Shown one piece after another: positions 7,936 through 17,137 of a stretch of 64,000 nt of DNA (position 1 is the first letter of the stretch; each line of letters starts with the position of its first letter). Under the pieces are notes generated by a model. That model worked only from the letters and a program-made list of their open reading frames with translations. It searched no databases and was not told the DNA's origin. The translations under genes were made by a program, and so were the position numbers. Source of the stretch: Oscillospiraceae bacterium (GTDB lineage Bacteria; Bacillota; Clostridia; Oscillospirales; Ruminococcaceae); the NCBI GenBank assembly GCA_024404875.1, contig JAKSPK010000002.1, positions 1-64,000 of the forward strand, given 5' to 3'.

Positions 7936-8069
7936 CAGTGACTGCGCTTTTGCTTTTCACTTTTCTGATTCTGCTGCTGTGCCTGTCTTTCCGGAGTGCT
8001 TTCTGGGCTCTGACCGGATGAGGACGGTGTCTGGCCGTTGCGCCAGAGCGGTGCGTTTTGCTGTGCCAT
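7935..8069 (-). CDS. Possible 44-aa Gln/Ser-rich small protein
   Basis: A minus-strand frame of 44 residues (MAQQNAPLWRNGQTPSS...) starts at ATG 8069 with GGAG seven bases upstream, and its stop abuts the serA terminator, in a tail-to-tail arrangement. It is hydrophilic and rich in Gln, Ser, Lys and Arg, with no membrane segment or cysteine, and looks intrinsically disordered. I do not recognise it. The support is the good ribosome-binding site and the shared terminator. Against it are its size and the lack of a clear upstream promoter; a weak CATAAT at 8181-8186 on minus has no matching -35. Confidence 0.35.
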   Translation of the reverse strand: MAQQNAPLWRNGQTPSSSGQSPESTPERQAQQQNQKSEKQKRSH

Positions 8070-8331
8070 AATAATTCTCCATTCCGCATTCACTGCAGTC
8101 CGGGAGGTGCGGTTCCGTCAGTCGGACTGCGCAGGCCGTTTGGTCTGCTGACAGGTACAGTATTTGCAGAATTGGACAGATTATGCATGGAAAACTGTTT
8201 TCTGAGATTTTCATTTTTCTGTGGAATGACTCTGTGAAGTGAATCTACCGGAATGCAGCTTTGATACACTTAATAATTGTGTTATATGTTTCGGTATATG
8301 GGGTCGTTCATGTCTCCTTCAAATTGTAAAC
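8070..8331. other. Intergenic, nothing recognised
   Basis: I see no supported gene, tRNA or repeat here. It is the upstream region of the small minus-strand frame and of the plus-strand promoter at 8332. Confidence 0.5.
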
Positions 8332-8360
8332 TTGACAAATAGATTCTCTGGTGCTATAAT
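8332..8360 (+). promoter_or_regulatory. Consensus sigma-A promoter of the glycosyltransferase pair
   Basis: TTGACA (8332-8337), a 17-bp spacer and TATAAT (8355-8360) match the consensus exactly. The leader contains a hairpin with perfect 7-bp arms, TCTCGCA (8381-8387) and TGCGAGA (8402-8408). Confidence 0.88.
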
Positions 8361-8452
8361 ATTACAGTATGATTATTCGATCTCGCAATATCGAACTGTT
8401 TTGCGAGAGACCAGTCAGCTTTGTATTCGTCAGATTAGGGGAGAATGATAAT

Positions 8453-9460
8453 ATGCAGGATTCGAATTCGCAGTCCAATCGGCTTGATAAGATCGCCGTT
8501 CTGATCCCATGTTTTAATGAAGCGAAAACCATAGCGGATGTCGTTCGCGATTTCAGAGATGCGCTTCCGGAGGCTGTCATTTATGTGTATGACAACAACT
8601 CTACAGACGGTACCGCTGAAATTGCAGCAGAAGCCGGTGCTGTTGTTCGGCATGAGTATCAGCAGGGCAAAGGCAATGTAATACGAAGAATGTTCCGTGA
8701 GATTGATGCAGAATGTTATCTCATGGTTGACGGCGATAACACCTATCCCGCTGAGTATGCACGGCAGATGGTATCGCCCGTCCTGGAGAGAAAGATCGAC
8801 ATGGTGGTCGGCGACCGCCTTTCATCGACCTATTTCACTGAGAATAAACGCCCGTTCCATAACTTTGGCAATACGCTTGTGCGTTTTTGCATCAATCGCT
8901 TTTTCCGCTCAGATATCAAAGATATCATGACTGGCTACCGCGCATTCAGCTTTCATTTTGTCAAGACATTCCCTGTACTGTCGAAGGGTTTCGAGATCGA
9001 AACTGAAATGAGCATTCATGCGATTGATAAAAATATGTCAACAGAAAATGTTGTCATCGGTTACCGTGACCGGATCGAGGGCAGCGAATCCAAGCTAAAT
9101 ACTTATTCAGACGGATTCAAGGTTCTCCGTACGATTCTGCGGATGTATAAGAATTATCGGCCGATGCAGTTCTTCGGAATCATCACATTGATCCTTTTTC
9201 TGATCTCCGCCGGGTTTTTCATTCCTGTGCTGACACAGTATATTCAGACGGGTCAGGTCGCCCGTTTTCCGACATTGATTGTCTGCGGCTTTACAATGAT
9301 TGCTGCTGTTCAATCCTTTTTCGCCGGTATGATCCTTAGCTGCATCATACAGAAAAACCGGCAGGATTTTGAATCCAATTTGCATCGCTCGGATGAACGG
9401 CTGAAGCATTTGCAGCGAATTCAGTCGCAAATAATTAAAAAGGACGGTGATGCAGAATGA
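8453..9460 (+). CDS. Family 2 glycosyltransferase, dolichyl/polyprenyl-phosphate sugar synthase-like
   Basis: The 335-residue protein has a GT-A domain starting IAVLIPCFNEAKTIADVV, then VYDNNSTDGTAEIA for nucleotide-sugar binding, MVDGDNTYPAEY (the DXD equivalent) and DIMTGYRAFSFHF. Two hydrophobic helices follow near residues 237-260 and 280-305. This layout fits enzymes that transfer a sugar from a nucleotide donor to polyprenyl phosphate at the inner membrane face. ATG 8453 is preceded by AGGGGAGAA. The stop overlaps the next start (ATGA), and the neighbour is a polytopic protein that could use or export the product; the sugar and acceptor are unknown. Confidence 0.88.
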   Translation: MQDSNSQSNRLDKIAVLIPCFNEAKTIADVVRDFRDALPEAVIYVYDNNSTDGTAEIAAEAGAVVRHEYQQGKGNVIRRMFREIDAECYLMVDGDNTYPAEYARQMVSPVLERKIDMVVGDRLSSTYFTENKRPFHNFGNTLVRFCINRFFRSDIKDIMTGYRAFSFHFVKTFPVLSKGFEIETEMSIHAIDKNMSTENVVIGYRDRIEGSESKLNTYSDGFKVLRTILRMYKNYRPMQFFGIITLILFLISAGFFIPVLTQYIQTGQVARFPTLIVCGFTMIAAVQSFFAGMILSCIIQKNRQDFESNLHRSDERLKHLQRIQSQIIKKDGDAE

Positions 9461-11349
9461 CGCTGAAAAACAAGATCATTGATGTTATCAGGACAAGTAT
9501 GTTCCGATATATCATGATAATCTTCGGTTCATTGATCAGTTCCGCAGCTTTTGCACGATTCTATGGTTTTACAACGGCGAATATCACAACGCTGCTGCTT
9601 GCTGCACTCATGATTCCGATGTTCCGTGCTGCAATGCTTGTAAAGAACAGGAAGATCAACTGTATTTCGATCTTCATCGGCCTGTTCTTTACGCTTTGCA
9701 ATTTTATGTTGAAATACGAATGGCTGACTTTTCAGGAGAACCATGTTGGTCTCTATATAGTGGAGTTTATGGTTGGATTCTGGTTGTTCTTTACAGCGAT
9801 GTCTGCCGTTCTGCTGGATAAGCTGCGCGATTTTCGTCTTAATACGCCCGGCAAGGAACCGCCGCTGAATAAGCGCCTCAGATTCTTTTTCGCTTCTGCC
9901 GGTATCATGTTTATCTGCTGGCTGCCGTATTTTCTTATGGCTTATCCAGGCGAGGTTACATCCGATTCGATTCACCAGCTGAATCAGATGATCGGAAACG
10001 AGCCGCTATCCAATCATCATCCAATCGCGCATACCTTTGTGATCAAGTTCTTTTTCAGTATCGGCAAGGCGATCTTCCATGATGATAACCGCGCTGTTGC
10101 GACCTATAGTATCGCGCAGATGATCTTGCTTTCATTTGCATTCTCATATTTGCTTACGACGCTGTATCGGCTGCGCGTGAAAAAGGTCGTGATCGGTGCA
10201 GTGCTTGTGTGCTATGCATTACTCAGCTATCATGGTTCCTACAGCATGACGATCTGGAAAGATATTCCGTTTGCTGCATTTGTCGTGTGCTATTCTGTTA
10301 CGCTTTGGCGTATTTTACTGCACATGCAGAATGACGAGAAAAAGCTTCCGTTGTTTGAGATGGTTATGCTGTTCATAATGGGACTGGGCGTATGCCTGTT
10401 CCGCAGCAACGGCCTTTATGCATATATGCTGACCACATTGTTTATCACTGTCTTCTGCATCAGGAAACGGAAATGGATTATGCTGGGCGTATCTGGTGCC
10501 GCGCTTGTTGTTGCTCTTGTCGTGACAGGTCCGGTTTACAGTTCGCTTGGTATTCAGAAGCCGGAACCGTTGGAAAGTCTTGCACTGCCGCAGCAGATGA
10601 TCGGAGCTGTCCTGCACAATGAACGCCTTTTGACGCAGGATCAGATCGACCTGATCTCAAATGTTGCGGATTTTCAGGGAATTAAAGAACATTATAATCC
10701 GCATTCGGCAGATGGTATCAAGGTTTATGTCTGGGAGAACGGCAATGAACAGTATGTCGCCGAGCATAAGAGTGAGTTTTTCAAGCTTTGGCTTGATCTC
10801 GGAAAGAAGTATCCACAGGATTACATCATCGCTGTGGTCTACCAGACATTAGGATACTGGTTTCCGGATGTGCAGAACTGGGTATATTCCGGAGAATTCC
10901 GGAACGACAATATGGAACTGGAGAGAGTACCGAAGCTCAGTGATGAAACCTGCAAAAAGCTCGATGATTTGCGCAACAAATATTCCACATTCTATTTCCT
11001 GGGTCTGTTCTGGAGCATCGGTGGTGTTGTCTGGCTTGCTGTTTTCATGATGGGTGCTACATTCACAAAGCAGAAGCTGCCGATGTTGCTTGTTTTTCTG
11101 CCTGTCATGAGTGTCTGGGGGACGCTGCTGATCGCCGCGCCGGTTTTTGCTGAATTCCGCTATATGTATTCTTTCTTCTCCACTGTTCCGTTGCTTTGCG
11201 CTGTGCCGTTTGTCACACGTGAGGGGATTCTTTCAGTTGACGGAGCATCTGCGGAATCACCAGTACCGTCTGCCGATGCGGAGCAGTCTGTATCTGATTC
11301 AGCCGATGCAACAGCTGAACCGGCACAGAGTGCAGCCAAACAGAAGTGA
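9457..11349 (+). CDS. Polytopic membrane protein, DUF6020-like
   Basis: This 630-residue protein has about a dozen hydrophobic helices, an internal soluble segment (roughly residues 360-510) and a disordered Ala/Ser/Pro/Glu-rich cytoplasmic tail ending SAAKQK. The early loop FLMAYPGEVTSDSIHQLNQM and SNHHPIAHTF resemble DUF6020 proteins, which look like GT-C-type membrane glycosyltransferases; this is from memory of the family. Acidic and histidine residues in the first loop would be candidate catalytic residues. It is translationally coupled to the polyprenyl-phosphate-type glycosyltransferase upstream, which would supply a lipid-linked sugar donor if both are as proposed. Substrate unknown. 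Confidence 0.75.
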   Translation: MTLKNKIIDVIRTSMFRYIMIIFGSLISSAAFARFYGFTTANITTLLLAALMIPMFRAAMLVKNRKINCISIFIGLFFTLCNFMLKYEWLTFQENHVGLYIVEFMVGFWLFFTAMSAVLLDKLRDFRLNTPGKEPPLNKRLRFFFASAGIMFICWLPYFLMAYPGEVTSDSIHQLNQMIGNEPLSNHHPIAHTFVIKFFFSIGKAIFHDDNRAVATYSIAQMILLSFAFSYLLTTLYRLRVKKVVIGAVLVCYALLSYHGSYSMTIWKDIPFAAFVVCYSVTLWRILLHMQNDEKKLPLFEMVMLFIMGLGVCLFRSNGLYAYMLTTLFITVFCIRKRKWIMLGVSGAALVVALVVTGPVYSSLGIQKPEPLESLALPQQMIGAVLHNERLLTQDQIDLISNVADFQGIKEHYNPHSADGIKVYVWENGNEQYVAEHKSEFFKLWLDLGKKYPQDYIIAVVYQTLGYWFPDVQNWVYSGEFRNDNMELERVPKLSDETCKKLDDLRNKYSTFYFLGLFWSIGGVVWLAVFMMGATFTKQKLPMLLVFLPVMSVWGTLLIAAPVFAEFRYMYSFFSTVPLLCAVPFVTREGILSVDGASAESPVPSADAEQSVSDSADATAEPAQSAAKQK

Positions 11350-11401
11350 TACGGAAAGAAACAGAAAATGTAATGAATCCATTTCAGTAATATGATATCA
11401 G

Positions 11402-11448
11402 AAAACACACCGACCTTTGCAAATGTATGCAAAAGGTTGGTGTGTTTT
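11402..11448. terminator. Long hairpin between convergent genes
   Basis: The arms AAAACACACCGACCTTTGC (11402-11420) and, after a short loop, its near-perfect complement to 11448 form a roughly 18-bp stem with one bulge. It separates the DUF6020-like gene from argF, which converge. There is no strong T tract in either direction. Confidence 0.6.
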
Positions 11449-11503
11449 GATTATCACTTGTTTGTCTTGGGAAAGGCGCGGCCTGACCGCTGATTTCTGA
11501 ATG

Positions 11504-12412
11504 TTACCGGTTGCCGAGCAGCTTCACGAGTACTGCCTTCTGTGCATGCAGGCGGTTTTCAGCCTCGTCGAAGATCTCATTTGCGTGTGCCTCAAAGACT
11601 TTTTCTGTGATCTCCTCACCGCGGTGTGCAGGGAGACAATGCTGAATCATGCAGTCCGAATGTGCAGCGCCGAGCAGCTCATCATTGATCTGATAGCCGG
11701 CGAAAGCGATCTTGCGCTGTTCTGCTTCGCCTTCTTGACCCATTGATGCCCAGACGTCGGTGAAGATCACATCAGCATCGACAGCTGCTTCGAGCGGCTT
11801 GTCGGTCATCGTGAATTTACCAGTCGGATTTGCAAAATCCAGAACGATTTTATCCGGCTGATAATCATTCGGGCAGGCGATCGCAACATCCATGCCGACT
11901 TTCAGACCGCCGACAATCAACGAATTTGCCATATTGTTGCCGTCGCCGATGTAGCACATTTTCAGACCTTCAAGGCGTCCCTTGTATTCGCGGACAGTCA
12001 TCAGGTCTGCAAGAACCTGGCAGGGGTGGCAGAAATCAGTCAGGCCGTTGATGATCGGGATGCTGCCGAATGCAGCAAGATCCTCAACCTCCTTCTGTGC
12101 GAATGTCCGGATCATGATGCCGTCGATGAACCGCGAAAGCACGCGGGCTGTATCCTGAACGGGTTCGCCGCGACCGATCTGGAGATCATTTGCAGAGAGG
12201 AACAGGGGATAACCGCCGAGCTGAACCATGCCGGTCTCAAAGGAAACGCGTGTCCGCGTCGAGGCCTTTTGGAAGATCATGCCGAGTGTTTTGCCGGCGA
12301 GATGCGGATGCGGAATGCCGTGTTTCCGCTCGTATTTCAACTGATCAGCGAGATTCAGCAGTTCGAGGATCTCTTCGGTGGAGAGATCCAGCAGCTTGAG
12401 AAGATGTTTCAT
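11504..12412 (-). CDS. argF: Ornithine carbamoyltransferase
   Basis: ArgF joins ornithine and carbamoyl phosphate to give citrulline. The 302-residue protein has the carbamoyl-phosphate motif ASTRTRVSFE near residue 52, HPCQVLADLMT near 130, the ornithine loop DVWASMGQE near 225 and HCLPAHRGEEI near 262. It is the last gene of the arginine operon, 24 bp after argD, with AAAGGA before ATG 12412. Length is normal. Confidence 0.96.
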   Translation of the reverse strand: MKHLLKLLDLSTEEILELLNLADQLKYERKHGIPHPHLAGKTLGMIFQKASTRTRVSFETGMVQLGGYPLFLSANDLQIGRGEPVQDTARVLSRFIDGIMIRTFAQKEVEDLAAFGSIPIINGLTDFCHPCQVLADLMTVREYKGRLEGLKMCYIGDGNNMANSLIVGGLKVGMDVAIACPNDYQPDKIVLDFANPTGKFTMTDKPLEAAVDADVIFTDVWASMGQEGEAEQRKIAFAGYQINDELLGAAHSDCMIQHCLPAHRGEEITEKVFEAHANEIFDEAENRLHAQKAVLVKLLGNR

Positions 12413-12436
12413 GGTATCTATCCTTTCTGGTATGGG

Positions 12437-13600
12437 TCAGGCGAGAACTTTGCGGAGGATCGAAAGTCCTGCATCCATTTCTTCCTTCGTGATTGTCAGC
12501 GGAGGGAGCAATCTCAGTTTATCCTTCGCTGTCAGTACGAGCAGTCCCGCATCATTCGCAGCGAGCATGACATCGTGCGCGTCCTTGGTTTTGAGCTTCA
12601 TGCCGATCATCATGCCGATGCCGGAGAGCGATTCGATATCAGGAATCTGTTCCAGCTCGCTCCGGAGATATGCAGCCTTTTCCTTAACATTGTCGAGGAA
12701 ACCAGGCGCTGTGACTGTGTCAAGGACTGCGCAGGCACCGGCGCAGACAACGGGATTGCCGCCGAAGGTCGAGCCGTGCGTGCCGGGAGTGATGACATTT
12801 TCACATTTCTCATCTACGAGACAAATGCCGATCGGCAGACCTCCGCCAATTCCCTTGGCCATTGTCGTAACATTTGCCTGAATTCCGTAAAGCTGCTGCG
12901 CGAGGAATGCACCGGTTCTGCCGCAGCCTGTCTGCACCTCGTCAATGATGAGGATGATATCGTTTTCATCGCAGATCTGCTTGACAGCCATCACATATTC
13001 CGGATCGAGTGCGCAGACACCGCCCTCGCCTTGAATCAACTCGATCATGATGCCGCAGACGGTGCCGTCGAGCTTCGATTTCAGATCGTTGATGTCATTG
13101 GCCTTTGCAAAGACATAGCCGGTCGGAAACGGATAAAAATATTGATGGAACACATCCTGACCGGTCGCAGCGAGTGTCGCGATCGTTCTGCCGTGGAAAC
13201 TGTTGACGAGCGAGATTATCGTACCGCGCTCTTTTCCGTATTTGTCGGAGCTGTATTTTCTTGCGACCTTAATCGCACATTCATTTGCCTCCGCACCGGA
13301 ATTACCGAGGAACATCCGCTTGAATCCGGTCGCCTTTGCGAGCTTTTCTGCAAGCTCCGCCTGCGGCTGTGTATAGTAATAATTGCAGGCATGCTGGAGC
13401 TTTTTGACCTGTCCGCAGACAGCATCGACCCATGCATCATTGCACCAGCCGAGGACATTGCAGCCAATGCCGCTGCCCATGTCGATGTAAGTTTTTCCGG
13501 TTTCATCGGTACAGGTGCAGTTATGTCCCTGTACCTCGATCAGCGGGATTCTGCCGAAGGCTTTCATCGTAAACTGATCGGTTGCCTGTATTGTAGTCAT
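12437..13600 (-). CDS. argD: Acetylornithine aminotransferase
   Basis: ArgD is a class III PLP transaminase that converts N-acetylglutamate semialdehyde to N-acetylornithine. The 387-residue protein has the entry MGSGIGCNVLGW, NSGAEANECAIKVARKY near residue 100 for PLP phosphate binding, SFHGRTIATLAATGQ, IIDEVQTGCGRTG with the PLP aspartate, and the Schiff-base lysine in TTMAKGIGGGLPIG near residue 241. AAGGAG lies 7 bases before ATG 13600. A 160-bp gap separates it from argB; I see no clear promoter or terminator there. Confidence 0.95.
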   Translation of the reverse strand: MTTIQATDQFTMKAFGRIPLIEVQGHNCTCTDETGKTYIDMGSGIGCNVLGWCNDAWVDAVCGQVKKLQHACNYYYTQPQAELAEKLAKATGFKRMFLGNSGAEANECAIKVARKYSSDKYGKERGTIISLVNSFHGRTIATLAATGQDVFHQYFYPFPTGYVFAKANDINDLKSKLDGTVCGIMIELIQGEGGVCALDPEYVMAVKQICDENDIILIIDEVQTGCGRTGAFLAQQLYGIQANVTTMAKGIGGGLPIGICLVDEKCENVITPGTHGSTFGGNPVVCAGACAVLDTVTAPGFLDNVKEKAAYLRSELEQIPDIESLSGIGMMIGMKLKTKDAHDVMLAANDAGLLVLTAKDKLRLLPPLTITKEEMDAGLSILRKVLA

Positions 13601-13760
13601 TTTCTACTCCTTGTTTGGCTTATGGATTGTACTGATCGGCTGACGGAGTGTTTCGTTGACCTTGTCATACCGCAGCGGTTGATTATCAAAATAGTAGCAG
13701 TCTGGCCTGTTCCGGCAGAAAACAGAGAACCGGCTTTTCAGACTTTCGGCGTTTGCTCTT

Positions 13761-14651
13761 TCAGTAAACGCTCAGGAACTGCGTGCCGACACCCTCATTT
13801 GAGCAGATTTCTACAAGAATAGAGTGCGGAACTCTGCCGTCAATAATGACAGCTTTCTTGACGCCGCGGCGGATTGCTTCCACGCAGCAGTCAATCTTCG
13901 GGATCATGCCGCCGGAGATGACACCTTGCCGTTTGAGGTTTTGTACCTCGCTGATGCTGACAGAGGGAATGAGCGTATCCGGATCATCCTTATCGCGCAG
14001 CAGTCCGGCAATATCCGTCATGAGAATGAGATTCTCCGCGCCGAGTGCTGCAGCGATCGAAGCGGCGGCCGTGTCTGCATTGACATTGTAGACCTGACCG
14101 TCCGGGCCGCAGGCGACCGTTGCGATGACCGGCACATAGCCGTTGTCGAGTGCGACGAGGATCGGCTTGGTGTTGACAGCAGTAATCTCGCCGACAAGTC
14201 CGAGATCCGGCTTGGAGTCCTTCTTGCGCGCCTGAAGCAGTGCGCCGTCAATGCCGGAAAGACCGACCGCCTGACCGGAATGGCGTGTCAGATGTGCAAC
14301 CAGCTCCTTGTTGACCTTACCGGCCAGAACCATGCGGACGACATCCGCTGTTTCGGCATCAGTATAGCGCAGACCGCCGATGAATTTGCTTTCGATATTC
14401 AGTCTGTTCAGCATATCGCTGATTTCAGGGCCGCCGCCGTGTACGAGTACGACACGAATGCCGACCAGCGAAAGCAGGACAATGTCACTCATGACTGCTT
14501 CCTTCAGCGATTCATTCGTCATGGCGTTTCCGCCGTATTTCACAACGATGATTTTGTTGTTGTAGCGCTGAATATAGGGCAGTGCATCAATCAGAACCTG
14601 TGAACGGATCTGCGTGGAGATGCTCTCCGGAATTTCCATCTTCTGAATCAT
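13761..14651 (-). CDS. argB: Acetylglutamate kinase, arginine-sensitive type
   Basis: ArgB phosphorylates N-acetylglutamate. The 296-residue protein carries VVKYGGNAM near residue 38, LVHGGGPEISDML near 70 and the C-terminal GVGTQFLS. An N-terminal extension of about 30 residues (IPESISTQIRSQVLIDALPY) precedes the catalytic core. In this family such an N-helix goes with hexameric, arginine-inhibited kinases, so feedback control by arginine is likely; this is inferred from the sequence pattern. That fits a cyclic pathway using argJ, where the kinase is the usual control point. Confidence 0.95.
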   Translation of the reverse strand: MIQKMEIPESISTQIRSQVLIDALPYIQRYNNKIIVVKYGGNAMTNESLKEAVMSDIVLLSLVGIRVVLVHGGGPEISDMLNRLNIESKFIGGLRYTDAETADVVRMVLAGKVNKELVAHLTRHSGQAVGLSGIDGALLQARKKDSKPDLGLVGEITAVNTKPILVALDNGYVPVIATVACGPDGQVYNVNADTAAASIAAALGAENLILMTDIAGLLRDKDDPDTLIPSVSISEVQNLKRQGVISGGMIPKIDCCVEAIRRGVKKAVIIDGRVPHSILVEICSNEGVGTQFLSVY

Positions 14652-14670
14652 TGTTACGCTCCTTTACGGT

Positions 14671-15966
14671 TCAGCTTCTGTAATCGCCGTTAATCTGGAC
14701 ATAATCATAGGTGAGATCGCAGCCCCACGCGATCGCGGAGGCTTCACCGCTGCCAAGCGTGATCAGCACCTGGATCTCATCCTCAAGCAGAATGGTCTTG
14801 GCGTCATCTTCCGAAAACGGAACACCGCAGCCGTTATTTGCGACCGTGATTTTTCCTTTTTCCGATGCAAGATCAACATGGACTTTATTGACATCATAGT
14901 CACAGTCGGAATATCCCATAGCGCAGGCGATTCTGCCCCAGTTTGCATCGGCGCCGAACATTGCTGCTTTGAACAGGCTTGATTCAATAACGCTTTTGGC
15001 AATTGTTTCAGCAGTCTTTTCATCCGGTGCTTCAGAAACGACACATTCGATCAGTTTGGTTGCGCCTTCGCCGTCGGCCGCGCACATTCTCGCGAGATTC
15101 AGCATGACAGCATAAAGCGCGCCGCGGAATACCGCGTAATCCTTGCCCTCGTCTTTGATCTCATGATTTTCAGCCAGACCATTTGCCATGATACAGGCCA
15201 TATCATTTGTAGACTGGTCGCCGTCAACCGAAACACGGTTCAGCGTGACACGTACAACATCGGAGAGCGCTTGCTGGAGCATTGCCGGAGAAATTGCACA
15301 GTCAGTTGTGAGGAATGTCAGTGTGGTCGCCATATTCGGGTGAATCATGCCGCTGCCTTTGAGCATACCGCCGAGCGTGCAGGTCTTTTTGCCAATCTGG
15401 AAGCTGACTGCAATCTGCTTTTCACGGGTATCCGTTGTCATAATGGCATGGACGGCCTCTTCATTGCCCTCATAGGAAAGACCTTCGACGAGCGCCGGGA
15501 TCGCTGCTTCGATTGGTTCAATCGGAAGTGTCTGGCCGATGACGCCGGTTGATGCGACAATCACATCATCCGGCGTGATGCCCAGTGCATCTGCTGCGAG
15601 TTTGCACATTGCATTCGCCTTTTCTTCGCCGTCTGCATTGCAGGTATTGGCATTGACAGAATTGACGATGACAGCGCGCGCTCTTCCGTTTTTCAGATGC
15701 GCTTTTGTCACGATGATCGGTGCACCCTTGACCTTATTCGAGGTATAGACCGCTGCTGCTGCACAGTCCTGATCTGCAAGGATCATTGCAAGATCATTCT
15801 TTTTCGGTGCGTTATCATCTGCTTCATTTGCAGCAGCAGCCTGTTGAGTCGCAGAGGAAAGTTCCTGATGCTTCAGTCCGCAGTATACGCCGTTCGCCTT
15901 GAAGCCCTGTGCCGCACAGACGCCGCCTTCCGTAAAAGGATAATCCTGAAAGCTCTGTAATTTCAT
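14671..15966 (-). CDS. argJ: Glutamate N-acetyltransferase (ornithine acetyltransferase)
   Basis: ArgJ moves the acetyl group from N-acetylornithine to glutamate, recycling it; many also make acetylglutamate from acetyl-CoA. The 431-residue precursor contains the autocleavage site KGSGMIHPNMATTLTFLTTD near residue 215, where the chain is cut before the first Thr of ATT to give the catalytic N-terminal threonine. STGVIGQTLPIE and SVDGDQSTNDMA are further family motifs. A roughly 30-residue insert rich in Ala, Asn and Asp near residue 35-55 is unusual. Its presence explains the lack of argA and argE in the operon. Confidence 0.94.
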   Translation of the reverse strand: MKLQSFQDYPFTEGGVCAAQGFKANGVYCGLKHQELSSATQQAAAANEADDNAPKKNDLAMILADQDCAAAAVYTSNKVKGAPIIVTKAHLKNGRARAVIVNSVNANTCNADGEEKANAMCKLAADALGITPDDVIVASTGVIGQTLPIEPIEAAIPALVEGLSYEGNEEAVHAIMTTDTREKQIAVSFQIGKKTCTLGGMLKGSGMIHPNMATTLTFLTTDCAISPAMLQQALSDVVRVTLNRVSVDGDQSTNDMACIMANGLAENHEIKDEGKDYAVFRGALYAVMLNLARMCAADGEGATKLIECVVSEAPDEKTAETIAKSVIESSLFKAAMFGADANWGRIACAMGYSDCDYDVNKVHVDLASEKGKITVANNGCGVPFSEDDAKTILLEDEIQVLITLGSGEASAIAWGCDLTYDYVQINGDYRS

Positions 15967-15978
15967 TTTATGATCTCC

Positions 15979-16929
15979 TTATTCCAATCCGGTTTCTTCC
16001 GGTGCGCTGGTCATGATGTTAAAGCACTGGAGTGCCGCGCCGGATGCGCCCTTCCCGAGGTTATCGAGCCGGGAGGCAAGCAGAATGCGATCATCATTTC
16101 CGCAGACGAAGATCTCCAGCAGATTCGTGCCTGCAAGAGTATTTGCCGGCAGGAAGCCGTTTTCGAGCACATCTGTGCCCTGCATTGCGCGAACCTTGAC
16201 AAACCGCTGACCCTCGTAATGCTTTTCGAACATTTCGTGGATCTGTTCGATCGAAGGCTTGCCGTTCAGCAGACGGCGGTGCAGTGGAATGGAAACGACC
16301 ATTCCAGCATAATAATCGCAGACCAGCGGATTAAAGACCGGCGGGAAATCCAGACCGGAGATTTTCTGCATTTCCGGAAGATGCTTATGGTTGAGGCTGA
16401 GCGCATACTGCCGCGGAGAATCAAATTCCGCAGGGCGGTCATCTGATTCATAGACCGCGATCGCACCCTTTCCGGCGCCGCTGTAGCCGGAAACTGCGTG
16501 ACAGGTCAACGGATAATCCTTCGGGAGAAATCCGCTCTGTATCATCGGATAAACGATTGCAGCGAAGCCGGATGCATAGCAGCCCGGAACTGCAACACGC
16601 TTTGCAGTCAGAATTCGTTCGCGGTGTGCCGGAGAAAGCTCCGGAAAGCCGTATGCCCAGTCGGGATTTGTTCGATGGGCAGTAGATGCATCAATGATTC
16701 GTGTCGCCGGATTCTCCACGAAGGAGACTGCCTCGATCGCAGCCGCATCCGGCAGGCAGAGGAATGTGACATCAGACTCGTTAATGAGACGCGCACGCTC
16801 AGCATTGTCGCGATGCTTTGCGGGATCAATTATCAGCAGCTCGACATCGTCTCTGTCCTTGATGCGGTCAAAGAGCTTGAGACCGGTCGTACCAGCCTGA
16901 CCGTCAATATAAACTTTTGTACTCTTCAT
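15979..16929 (-). CDS. argC: N-acetyl-gamma-glutamyl-phosphate reductase, type 2
   Basis: ArgC reduces N-acetylglutamyl phosphate to the semialdehyde with NADPH. The 316-residue length and the start KVYIDGQAGTTGLKLFDRI fit the short type 2 form. The catalytic cysteine is in VPGCYASGFAA near residue 113, with AVSGYSGAGKGA following. I use ATG 16929, with AGAGGATAAGG upstream, because the longer reading to 16962 adds residues without homology. The start lies inside the preceding small membrane-protein gene, a 26-bp overlap. Confidence 0.93.
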   Translation of the reverse strand: MKSTKVYIDGQAGTTGLKLFDRIKDRDDVELLIIDPAKHRDNAERARLINESDVTFLCLPDAAAIEAVSFVENPATRIIDASTAHRTNPDWAYGFPELSPAHRERILTAKRVAVPGCYASGFAAIVYPMIQSGFLPKDYPLTCHAVSGYSGAGKGAIAVYESDDRPAEFDSPRQYALSLNHKHLPEMQKISGLDFPPVFNPLVCDYYAGMVVSIPLHRRLLNGKPSIEQIHEMFEKHYEGQRFVKVRAMQGTDVLENGFLPANTLAGTNLLEIFVCGNDDRILLASRLDNLGKGASGAALQCFNIMTSAPEETGLE

Positions 16930-17137
16930 TTGCCTTATCCTCTCGTTTTTTCTTTTCGACACGGTAAAAATGCATCAGATTCCAGATACAGGCTGCTGTG
17001 ACAACAGCAATTACCCAGATGCGGGCTGTTCTCAGCGTCGAAGACGGGAACATGAATATCAGAATGAGTTGTCCGGCGAGCCAGATGATAAACGCGATCA
17101 GTGTGACTACGAAGATATAACGAATGCGCTGTTTCAT
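16904..17137 (-). CDS. 77-aa two-helix membrane protein inside the arg operon
   Basis: Two hydrophobic helices, about residues 7-31 (IFVVTLIAFIIWLAGQLILI) and 41-58 (IWVIAVVTAACIWNLMHF), are followed by a highly charged tail with EKKKREDKANEE. The gene is locked into the operon: its ATG overlaps the argH stop (4-bp ATGA-type overlap) and its last 26 bp overlap the argC start. That arrangement suggests a real, translationally coupled gene. I do not recognise a family. A small regulator or helper of a transporter is possible but unsupported. Confidence 0.7.
   Translation of the reverse strand: MKQRIRYIFVVTLIAFIIWLAGQLILIFMFPSSTLRTARIWVIAVVTAACIWNLMHFYRVEKKKREDKANEEYKSLY

Noticed and set aside
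12026..13822. 598-codon plus-strand frame opposite argF, argD and part of argB
   Set aside because: It runs antisense through three well-supported arginine genes, has no ribosome-binding site, and its translation shows no family features. It follows from the codon usage of the real genes.
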